From Formicarius rufipectus (Eukaryota > Chordata > Aves > Passeriformes > Formicariidae), in contig VXAU01000929.1 in the NCBI GenBank assembly GCA_013399695.1, forward strand, positions 1,096,122 to 1,160,121: a stretch of DNA of 64,000 nucleotides, written 5' to 3'. Position numbers and translations under genes: made by a program. This document shows positions 36,901 through 48,900 of the stretch, piece after piece. The notes beneath the pieces are model-generated. The model was not told the origin of the DNA. It ran no database searches and was given only the letters and a program-made list of their open reading frames with translations. Numbering within the stretch: position 1 is the stretch's first letter; each line of letters starts with the position of its first letter.

Positions 36901-39900
36901 ACCTCCTAGCAGCAGCCGCAAGGTAAGGAGTGCTGAGATATTTGCTTTTCTCTGTGACATTTATGTTGTGCTTCAATATTCTTCTGCTACTGATGGTTAA
37001 CTGAGTTTTTGGACCCTGTAGTTCTACTTAAATGAAGGTAGGCCAGAGGAAAGTTGTCTGTGTTGGAGTGGTTCCTTCACTGGCATAACTTGTTACCCTT
37101 AGTGGAAATAAGAACCAGCAGATGAAGTCTTGGCCTGGTTTTTGAAAGGAACCAGTGTGTTTTGCCTGCTGTGTTCTGACAAGGCACACACACAAGCCTC
37201 TCAATGCCTGAAAGAAAAGAAATTAGATAATATTCTTATATAGAATGTGCTTAAAAATCATGTTGTAGCTAACTGTCACTAATAGTGTGCATGTGAGTAA
37301 GATCAGGAGCACTTGAAACGATCAGGTTGGTTTGGTGGATGTTTGTTTTAAGGGTTGTAAATCCACTCCTTTAGTAAATGACTTCCTAAAGAATTTATGC
37401 TTTACTTTGTCATATTTGTTTAGGTTTTTGTTAAAAAGAAAAAAAAAAAAAAAAAGAAAAATTCTGACATCTATCTTGGCTCCTCGTGTCTGTGCTGCTG
37501 GAGTGGGTGTGTCTGTGCACACAGATGTGTGGAGTAAATGCTGTACCAATCCTCAGTGTAGGATGCTAAGGAGACACTGTATTTCCCTTCTCAGATCCTC
37601 TGGGGCAGCTTACGATAATCCTCTGGCTTGTGACAAGCTTGCCAGGGCTGTTCTCTTTCCCTGTTGTGACATGATCGGGATCAAGTATTTTTACTTTCTC
37701 TTTTCTCATGCAAATGAAAAAGGAGGCACAGCTTCCTTATAATAAGTTGGCTTCTCATTTTTCTCTCATCTATGGTACTGTGATTAATCGTTTTTGTTGT
37801 TGTTGTTTTTGCTTTCTTGCCCCTTTGCTTCAACTCTAATAAGCATTCCCAGCTTTTTCAGTAGCTTTGTCTTCTTTGTGGAGGAATTTTTCTTTACTTC
37901 CTCCACTGGTGTCACAGGACTGCAGCAGTGGCTGAGTTCCCTGCAGAGTCCAAGTATCTCTCTGCTGTATTTGATGAAAACTGGTGTGGATCTTAGAGTC
38001 CTAGCAGTCTACTGCTCTGGGATTGGTGTTTGAGGGGCCACCTTCCTGGTTCTACTGCTTCCAAATGGCTTTGGAAGTATTGCTTGTACACTGGCTGTAT
38101 TCCTGCATGTAAGTACCTGGTGTGTAGTTGTGGTGTTCAGGAGACCACATGGCACCCTCCACAGTGCTGACAATTCTGTCTCTCTAATTGCTGGTATTCT
38201 CTGAGTCGACAGACACCATGTCTCAGATTCAAATCAACAGTGGACAGGTATTTTTTGCATGAAGTTTCTCTGGGAGTGAGCAGAACTTTCCAGTTTTGCC
38301 ATCTGTTCCTAAGTCTGCAAGCAGTGACATTTTTCTGATGCATAGAAATCACTGATGCAAGGGAGGTGCACACCAGGACCTCCCCAGGGACACCAAAGCT
38401 GCTGAGGGGGGCAGGAGTCTCAGTTAAACAACTCTGCCTCTTAGTTCCCATTCCTTTTGCCCTGGAATTTAACATAAATATAATAAGCACATAATAAGCA
38501 CATCCTGTTTCCCTTTGTAACAGCGGGATACCATCCATCTCGATAATCGTGTTATCCATCCATTATCAAGTGCCTGTTTTCTGAAGGGGAAAGTAATGCA
38601 AATGCCATTCAGTTTTCAAGGCCAGAGGAAGGCACGTTCTCCATGCTCTCTAGTTTCACTCATTCTCCCTTCTAGAAGCTGCTTTCCTGGGTTGTTACTT
38701 GTGGGTCTAAAATGTATGGAGTTATAATGAATTTTGCTTATTATCAGAGCATTCACCAGAAAGACCAGCAGTGGCTGTTGTGTGTCAGGTTCAGCCTGTG
38801 TTCCAGAGGTGAACTCCCAGAGAAACAGAATGCCCTTGCACACTTTGTGGATATAAACCTAAGAGAATATCAATTATTAGATAAAAAGAAAGAAAAAAAC
38901 CCAAACAGTTTTGTAACAGACTATAGAAATTATAGCAGGATGATGTGTGTGTAATGCAGTGTGTCAGCCAAGGCACAGGACTTTGCTAGTGAGGGATGCA
39001 GAACTTTACATTCAACCATTGCTTTGCATTCTAGCCACTTGTTTCTGTGTCCCTTAAGACATTTGAGGTGCTGGTGGAGAAATGACTCAGTCACTGTCAG
39101 ACCTGGAGAAGTGCTAAAATGCCTTCAGGTGGGGTTCACTCTCAGTTGCTTTAGTGAGGATGTTTTAGGTCCTGTGAAGCTGGAAGAGGTGAGGTGTTTG
39201 CTGTTAAATCCAAACACTGAAAAGAAAAAAGTAGCAGAAGATGTGTTTTACCTTTCAGCAGTGTACAGCTAATGAAACAGAAGTTTTACTAAGAGGAGTA
39301 GTTTAACTTTAAAATACACATTTTTTTCCCTTCTACTCTCCCTAGAGCTGTGACTGAGAGTATAAACCAGCTGATCACACTGTGCACCCAGCAGGCCCCT
39401 GGGCAGAAGGAATGTGATAATGCACTCAGAGAACTGGAGGTATTGCTGTATTTCAAAAGTTCTTATGAATAAAAGTGGGCCCCAAATGTTTGTTTCCTTT
39501 GTGTTCTGTGTCTGATCAGCTACTGTCACTGTCTTTACACTTGCAGGGATTTTAACTGCGTACAAGGTAAGTGTAGAACCTGTGTAGCATCTTGTAGTTT
39601 TGGCCAGAATGAAATGTGCTGCCCTGTCCCTATCTCCTCTTCCCTGCCCTCCAGAGACACAGTTTAATCCTTATTATTCATACTTGCCATGACTTCAGAA
39701 AGAGCCATGTTGAGGTGGACATATCCACCACCAGCAGGGCACTGGAAGGAGCTGCAGCACCTCAGTTTTGCTGCTCACAGGATGTTGTTACTGACATCCC
39801 ACTTCAAATGATGTTTGCTTACCCTCTTTGACCTTGACCTTTCTCAGTGTGGGTTTTTGGTGCCTCGTTTCTGCCTTGTCACAGCCAAACTGACGGGGTG

Positions 39901-42900
39901 TGTGTCAGTAAAGGCTCTGGCAAGGTAGTGCTTTTGTTCAGGAGTGAAAGGTTTGACTGGGTAAGTAGTGGGTCAGTTGAAAGATCTAATTCCAGGGTTT
40001 TGCACTGATCCCAGACACAGCTGCTTACAGTTGTTGGAAACAACATCTGACTATTTAAATTAAATGTTTGTTGTTGGGTGTCAAGGTCAGAACATCACAG
40101 GCCTGTGAAGAACATCTGCACTGGGGTGTGGAGAGAGCATAAAACACAATTAAGCTTTTTATTTCTAGCCCTTAGTGTCAAAAGGATGCAAAGGTCATTG
40201 CAATGCATTCCAGGATATTGTGAATTTTCTTAATATCTGAATCCATGGTTATCATCCCAGAGTGTTGGTAGGAGTTCCTCTCAGAGCTGCTTTGTGCTTC
40301 TGAATTCTCAGATGCTTAGACTTGGAAGTGTTTCCTCCTTGGTCACAGGGAGTGGCAGCAAGTCCAAAATACAGAAATGGGAAACAGGAAATGGGGCCAT
40401 AATGTACAGGAGCAAGCAGAGGGAATGAAGTGCTGTTTGTCAGGACTTCCTGAAGGACTAATGGGGAGAGATCTGCAAAGCAGCAGGGATGAACCACAGA
40501 AAAATGGGAGCTTTAGAGGCAGAACAACCCCCAAAAGCCTTGCAGAGGGTTCTGTGCCAATAGCACATGTGCTGGCATGGATTGGGAGCACAAGGGCAGC
40601 AGGAGGATCTGTGACATCTTGAACTTCAGGAAACAGTAGCCAGAGGGGCACAGTTAGTGAAGAATCCTGTGTATATGGAATTAGATTGACTTCTGGAAAA
40701 GCCCAGGCAAAAGCATCCAATCCTGGAGACTCCCACCAGAGTGACTTGAGGAACTATCAGATGTTTGAAGGAGTCTTCACTTTCAATTTCTCTTTTCAAT
40801 GTTTAAACTCTCACCTCCTCTCTTCATTGCCCCAGTTCATCACCTACTATTCCTAATCTTTCCAAGGCTTCTTAAGTCCTGAAAATCATCATTTCTGCAG
40901 ACTGTGTCTCAGCTTGGATTTGATGCTGTTGGTGCTCTGTAGTCTTCCTTGGAAACTCTGGAAGACTGGAGAGGACTCCAGTGAGGTGGCTGAACTTGAT
41001 GAGGGGAAGGGAAAGCCTGTGTTTATTTCACTTGGGACTTATGATGCTTATTTTGTTTGCTTATGCTCATTTTGTTTATGCTTATTTACCTAAGACTTAG
41101 TATAATGCTTATTTTCTATGCTTTTATACTTATTATAGAATTTGCTTAATAGAATGAAATTCACTGTAACAAGACACACAGTGTCCTTGAAAGGGGCCAT
41201 GCCAGGAGGCCCAGAACTTCTTAGACCAATTCAAACAGCCAGGATACCCGGTGATAAATCAGAAAACATGTCAAAAAGACAAGATAAGTCCAATTAGACC
41301 AGTTACAGTTGCCAACAAGACTGGTTTGGACCAGTTTTGAGCAAAAGGTAAAGAGTTCAGACGAGGAAGATGTCTTGTTTCATCCCCAAAGACCCCCAGG
41401 GACCCCCGCCCTGAATTCCCAGGAGGAACAGCGCACGGGGCGGAGAGAATGGAAATCAGTTCCTGAGGCTCATTATAATAACCCCGCCTTCTCCAAGGAA
41501 ATAGTGTTTATGCATAAAAGAAAAATGAATATGTATAACTTAGTTGCATAGAAACCCTTTGTTAACTCAACCAGGGGCGCATGTTTTTGGAGGAGCGCCC
41601 GGGCCTGGAATAAACGTCCCTCTCTAGGACCTCAGTGGGTTAGAGGGGGTTTATTCAGCAAAACAAACTTGGCCCACCTTTCAGCTGAGCACAGGCACAC
41701 AGGGGTTGCAGGAACAGCACGTGCTGGCAGTGGGAACCTTCTGCTGGCTGCTGCTTTGCTCTTCTGTTTCCTTATTGCTATAAATGACCACCCGGAATGA
41801 CCGAGTCACTCAGCAAAAGGGTAGTTTGAATTGTATAGGTAATGAAACTCACAGAGTCAAACAGCGCTGGGTGCCCCGTCAGAGCTCGCAGGCTCTGCTT
41901 ATATACAGTCAAACATACATATTCTTTATTTCTTGTTTAATGATTCTCCTTTCAAATCTTTTGGCAATTTTGGGTCAGGAAGGATTACGATATTCCCAGC
42001 TTAAAATTTTACCAGAGACACGCTATTGTTTCAAGTTCTCTCTCTCTTGCCTGCAGATACTTCCCTCCTTATCTTGACTGGTCTGTCCCCCTTATTGTGT
42101 TGAGGTACCCGGCTTAATGTTTGTTTATATTGTATCTATCTTGTATCAAAAGGCTGCTTAGAGATTAACTCTTGGCTTTCTTCTTTTACCCCTTTTTATA
42201 TGTTAAACTAAGTTCATGTCTTGCTTTTAGTTGCTAAATCTTTATGGCACATTCCACAACGCCCAGATGTACAATACTCAATGCTTTTGGAATCCTTTGA
42301 GTAATTTGGCAGACCATACAATATACTTTGTTATATTTTTGACGCGAATTAAGCCCACATTTCTCACACTTAATAGGTCTCTGAGCCTCTGTGCCCAAAG
42401 CACTTCAAGTGCTGCAGAAACCTTGTTTGCCTTTCAAATTGTTATTTAATATTGCACCATGGTGAAGAGTTGCTGCAGTGTCTGTGAGACCCCAGCCAGG
42501 AGAGGCAACTGGAAACTGTCTTCTTCGCTTCACCTTTTCCTCTGTTCTAATTGCTGTAAGGCTTTAGCTTAGGCCTTTGAAAATCAATATTCATTGAAAT
42601 ATGAATGTTGAAAGTGCAGCAGGTTTATCTTAATGTTGTGTTAGGAGAAAAGTCTAAGTGTTTAAGATTTCCTTCGGGTGGAAAGCAAATTCAGATACAG
42701 CTCTTAGTATCTTTCTATGCTTAAACAATTTTACTTCTACTGGAAAGGTTAAAAGTCTTTTCTACCTGGTATTTGGGAAAAAAAAAAGTATTCCTTCAGA
42801 CTTGAAAAAAGGCCAACTGCAGATATTTCTGTATAAAGGAATTAGTCTCCTGCATTTTTCAACTCTTCACAAGTTTTGTCATCTAATTGCTTTCATTCTT

Positions 42901-45900
42901 CTCAATGACTATGTGACTGATGTCACACTGTTATTTCCAGAACTCAGAATCACCTCAGAAAAAGAAATTAAACCCAGCTAGTCAGTGTAGTTTTCTGACA
43001 GAAGGAGGCATGCTGGGGGAATCTGCTGGCAGTGGAGGATGTGCACCTGCTTTTGTAGCCCTTTGTGTTTCTAGACAGAGCCCAACAAATGGTGGCTATT
43101 TTTCCTACCAATCTTTTAATTCCGTTTATGAAATTTAAAATAGTACCGAAAAACATGTATTAGTCTGGTAACAGCTGCCAGAAAACCAGATTGCCTTTTG
43201 TCAGCTGAGCAGCACTGCCTGACCACAAACAGCACAGGCAGGAGGAGGAGGTCAGGGCAACCTGGTGGTGCTGTGGGTGGTGTTCCCTGTGCACCAGCTG
43301 GGCTTTGAGAGGGTGCCTTTGGTTTCCTGCTGGACACAGAGCTGTGACATTACACTGGTATGAGCAGGACAGGGGTGGTGGTCTGTGTTCCCCCAGCTCA
43401 GTGTGTCAACAATGCTGGTTTCTTTTGTTTTTCCAGACAGTGAAGGGGATGCTGGATAACCCCAATGAGCCTGTGAGTGATCTCTCCTACTTTGATTGCA
43501 TTGAGGGTGTGATGGAAAACTCTAAGGTAATTTCCTTTTTCCCACCTCTGTGCCGATTGTGAAGCGTGTTTGAATTTTCAGAAGTTTCCACATGCACAGC
43601 AAATATGTTGGAGATGCAGTCAGTGTTTATAGCCAAAATGTGTACTGCACTCCTTGATGAACCTGAGAAAGGTCTCTTACAGGTAATTTCAGGGTTTGGG
43701 CACTTAGAAGGCACATTGCCCTGCTAAGGAATTTTTGACAACGTGACTGTTATGCAGTGCTGTTAAAGTTTCTCTCTGCCTTCCTCTCCTGTGCATTGGA
43801 CTGCACATCATACTTTGGTGATTTGTTTTGGCTGCAGCTGTGTTAGAATGGCCCCAAGCATGAATGGGAGGCTTGGCAATGACATACCATTGTATCATTC
43901 TGTGCAAAAAAGATCAGAGAAATATCTGAGCAGCCCAGATACTTCAACACATCAGAAAATCTGTGTGAAATTTTTAGTTGTACTGTGCTGTACAGCTTAC
44001 TTTGAAGCTTGCTTTTGGTGTCCTTTGAATTTGATGTGTTGGAATTGTCTCAGATCCCTCCTTCTCTGAAAGAAAAAGAAAGTGCCTGGTGGGTGTGCAT
44101 ATTCATCTTACATCTGGTGCTCTGCAGTCACACCTCACTTGGGATTTCAAAACAAAGTGAGCTGAATTCAGCAGGGCACACTGTGGGAATTACTGTGTGC
44201 TCTGACATTCAGGTGGTGCCAGCAGTCCAGGTGCAATTTCCTTTACACTGAGTTTCTGAATTTAGGGACAGAGATGTCCCTGGGTGTGTTGGCAGCACCT
44301 GCAGGACCAGCTGGGGTGTTCTGCAGTCTGGAATGCACCTGAATGCCAGGCTGGCTCTGATGACAGTGGGTGACAGTAGAAATTATGAGGCTTAACTCTG
44401 TGTCCTGGTAGTCATTTGAGGAGCAACAGTGCTCCTGCTCAGCACTGTCAGTCCAGTGTTGGTCTGTGTGTCTGGGCCCTCACACCACACACTGGAATGT
44501 GCTCAGTTCAGGGAACTCATTAACTGGCTAAAAATTTGGGAAGCCACCTCCAAGAGTTTTGTGGGCCAAAATTGGCTCAAGGCCAGCAATCACTTGCCTT
44601 TAAGTGGTAGGGATGCATATCTGGAAGGTAGCTTTGGGTTTGAATTTCTGAGGTTCTTGGACCATCAACTTTGTTTTTTAATTTCTGAGGTTCTTGGAGA
44701 ATCAATGGCAGGCATTTCCCAGAATGCAAAAACTGGAGACCTTTTAGTCTTTGGAGAATGTGTTGGAGTTGCATCCAAGGCTCTTTGTGGCCTCACAGAG
44801 GCAGCAGCTCAGGTAAGCTACTGAAGCCTGGAAAGCAAGTATGTTTTTGTTTTCTTAGCAGGCTCATGTTGTGGGTTTGTCAGTCTGAGCTCCACTTGCC
44901 TGTGGTCAGACAAGTGATGAGCTGGTGCTGCACAGTGTGCTCATGCAGACCCACTGGAACTTTCCTGCTGCAGAAGGAGCAGGGGCAATAACCTGCTTAT
45001 TTTAAAGGGAAGGGAAATGGCATCAAGAAGGAAACAGCTGAGGATAAAGCAAAGCTGCAGCACGTGGAATTCACGTTTGCAGCTCAAGCTCAGAACTACA
45101 TCATAGAGAAGTGCACAAAAAAGCAGCTGCAGTTAAAATTGATGAATCAAGTCTTATTTAAGTTTGTAAAACTTCTTAAGGAGCACTGCTAATTTCAGAC
45201 ATCAGGGGTAAGAAGGAACCTGTTTCAGCTGTTCAGATACTTTTGAAATAACCAAAATTCTGAAGATGCTACAGCAAATTATGATCTGGTTGCTGTGGTT
45301 TCACTGGTCTGATAACTGAGTGAGCAGCAGGGAGTTGATCCAGCCCCATCAGGGAACATTTGGCTGTGGAGGATCATGCTCTGCTTGAAAAACCTCTTAA
45401 TTTCCCCACGTACATACTGTCTCAGTGTGGACTTGATCTGCCCCACACCTAACCCTATGTTACCTGACTGACAGGTTGAGGGACTTGTATTTGTAATGCA
45501 CAAAAGAAATCTACAGTTATTTTTGGGACAGTTCAGACAAGTCTCCCTTGTTGAGAGGCACGAAATTACTCATTGAGAAAGGAGGCAGAGTTGGCCCTCA
45601 GACACCTTGACCTGTGGTGAGAGTACCTGCACACCTGAGGGGTCCTGCATTCAGCAGCAGAGCCTTTGCTAAATTGGTTTCCTGCTCAGTCTTGACAAAA
45701 CCCCTCATCACCTCCAGCTGTGGCTACTGCAGTAAATAATTTGCCTGTATTTGTGGCCATTAAGGCTCTCTCTGTTGGCTGTGCAAGTGAAAAAGAGTGT
45801 TTCCAGGGATACCAGCTATCTGAACAGTGGACAGTTTTGTTTTGACTGAATGAATTATTCAAGGGTAAGAGTAAGTTTTCTTGGTTTCAGTGGATTTGTT

Positions 45901-48900
45901 GCTAAAAAGAAATGGTAATTGTACTTCACAGTATGATTTCTGAGTAACCTCTGAGCACTCTGTGCTATGACATATACCAAGCTTATGCAAGATCCAAGAC
46001 TTAGCATGATTTCTTAGGCTTATTTTCTTCTTTTCTCCATTCCCAGGCTGCTTACCTGGTTGGTATCTCGGACCCAAACAGTCAGGCTGGTCAGCAGGGT
46101 CTTGTTGACCCAATCCAGTTTGCCAGAGCCAATCAAGCAATCCAGATGGCTTGCCAGAATTTGGTAGATCCAGCAAGCAGCCCATCCCAGGTGATTCCAG
46201 AGGACTGCAGCGAGACCATCATTGTCAGGACACGTGCCTTTGCTTCCTTTATGTCCAAGCAAAGGAGTTTTGGTCTGGAAACTGCTGCAGAGCTGCAGTG
46301 CCACAGCCCTTTGACACTGTGCCATCTGTTTGCAGGTGTTGTCAGCTGCCACCATCGTGGCCAAGCACACGTCTGCTCTGTGCAACGCCTGCCGCATCGC
46401 GTCCTCCAAGACAGCCAACCCCGTGGCCAAGAGGCACTTCGTGCAGTCTGCCAAGGAGGTGGCAAACAGCACTGCCAACCTGGTCAAAACCATCAAGGTA
46501 CAAATGCTGCTTCTCTGGGCTTCCTCCCTCCTTGATGGGCTGGGCTTTGGGTGTTTCTTTCATTCCTGTCGAGTCAGAATGAGAACAGATGGAAATACCT
46601 TCTTGCCTTCTCGGTTGTGTGTGGTTTAAGAGGTCACTAATGACATTTTTGAAGACCTGAACTAGAAAACACGTTCAGTGTTAAATTGCTGAAGTCAAGA
46701 TGGAAACAATTGGGCAATATTAACATTAATACTCAATATTAGGAGGGGCAGCTGGCCTATCCATGAGTCCTCTCATTGTTGATGTATTTAATGAGTTTGC
46801 ACCATGAGAATACTCTGCAAACCACTGAATGTAAATGGTATTAAGTTGCTTAACATCTGGAGATTTTTGGAGGTATTTCTGACAGCTGTACTTATATATA
46901 GGAGAAAAAAACCCTAAATAATACTGAGAACCAAACAGATGCCATTTATGTTGGTAATAGTCTCCTGTTAATAGTAATGTTTTGTTTTCCAGATCCCTGC
47001 CAGCAATTTGGCGGGAGGTAGTTTTTCTTCATGCAAGCAGAAATAATAGTTGTGAAGCCAGAGAGGACTCGGGATTCTAAACCCTTCTGGAAGCCATGAG
47101 CAGATCTACCCTTATTTCATTAGCTGAAATGTTTGCTGTGGGATTGTAAAGGAGTTTGGTTGACTTGTGTGGAAATGAGAGCCATTATTTATTGTTTTGT
47201 TTAAAAAAAACCCAAACAAACAACTGGAAAATTTAAAAATAGGTCTGTAGGAAACAACCACCTTCACAAACCCCAAGAAGGTGGAACGTAGCCAGTTCCA
47301 CCCTTTGGAGCATTAGGTGCTGAGACACAGCCTGAGAGAGTCATGGGAGGTAGGAAAACCTTTGTTCAGTCTCACGAAGCAAAGCAGCAGTTTGAGGCTG
47401 GGGTCAGTAACCAGCTAAGGAAACAAACACACACCTGAAAGATCACATTCTGAGCCTCAGCCCCATTTGTGGAGGAGCTTTCAAATATCACAAACATGTA
47501 GCAGTTTACAACGAGGAAGAATTAAACCAACTTCCTTCCCTGTTGCCAAGGAGGCCATGCAGACAGAACTCAGCCCTGCTTTCCCTTGCAGGCGCTGGAT
47601 GGGGATTTCTCTGAAGAGAACCGCAGCAAGTGCAGGACTGCAACTGCCCCTTTGATAGAGGCTGTGGAAAACCTGACAGCATTTGCCTCAAATCCAGAGT
47701 TTGTCAGCATCCCAGCACAGATCAGCACTGAGGTAAGGCAGGATGCTGCACTTCCACCCTCCAAAAGCTGAAAATACTGAATTAAACCCATGTTGGGAGA
47801 GAGTTGAGTGTAAAGACCTGACCCCAGAGTGTTTCCTTGTGTTCCTGTGTGTTCCCTGGGCATTCTGCTGTCTTGCTGCACCTCTGGCCTTGAATTTGGA
47901 TAAACCAGTTTGGCTGCAGTAAGTGCTGCAGGTCTCCTGTTAGCCAGGTGATATGGGACAGGTCCCTTGCATGCCTTGGTAGCTGATTTTTCATGTGATA
48001 CAGTAATAAATACCCTTTTTCCCTCAAGAGCAGCTTTAACAAATGAAGCCTAATTAGTTCTGAAAAGGATGGAAAGGACGTCACTGGTCTTCTTCTCTTT
48101 CTCCCACAAGTCCTCCATCCTCAAATCCCATAACCACAACAGAATAGAATTTGAAGAGACTAATAAAGGATTTATTGGTATTGTGGGGTTTTTCTTCTGT
48201 TGCTTCCTGCTTTTGCCAGACTCTGTTCCCAATGGCAATATCAGATGGTGCAGTAATTGTTGCAGTCTCAAAGCTGTGGGGCAATAATGGAAATCCAGGT
48301 GTGTCCTCCAGGTGTGTCCTCCAGGTCTGAGGTACCTGAGTTTGCCAGAGTACTGGCAATGACATGGATACAGGGATGATGACCCAGTTAGAGTCATCAG
48401 TCATCACTCAGAGTTAGCAGTCCAACCAACTGATTCCTGGAAAAAGAACACACCTGTTGGAGATTACAGACCTTGTGACAAATTAAGTAAATTTTCAACA
48501 CTATTTCTGTAGTCTATAATTAGACAAATGTCATTGTTTTCTCCCATTTCTCAGCTGTAAGGAGCCTTTCTGAACCTGAGACGTGTCTCTCGAGTATGTT
48601 TTAGAGAAAGCTGTTGCACTGTGATTGTTTCAGTTCTATTTCTATGTTGACTGTCTGTGAATAGTATGATGGAGAACATTTATAATGCCATTTTCAGTTA
48701 AACAGACTTTCAGGAGCAGAAAGTGTGGACGAACTCAAATAGTCATTTAGATGTCCTTTCTGTCGTCCCTTCCTCACCACAGGGGTCACGAGCACAGGAG
48801 CCCATTCTGGTTTCTGCCAAGACAATGTTGGAGAGCTCCTCCTTGCTGATCAAGACTGCCCGTTCTCTGGCCATCAACCCGAAAGACCCTCCTACGTGGT

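Noticed and set aside
37439..37460. Poly(A) run as the tail of a processed pseudogene
   Set aside because: The sequence before it shows no gene-like reading frame, and no target duplication is evident.
41309..41551. 80-codon frame in intron 25
   Set aside because: It lies within an LTR-like block and resembles no known protein.
44653..44689. Exon 27 starting at the upstream AG
   Set aside because: It would add 37 nt, shift the frame and stop at once. The conserved VLGESMAG reading requires the start at 44690.
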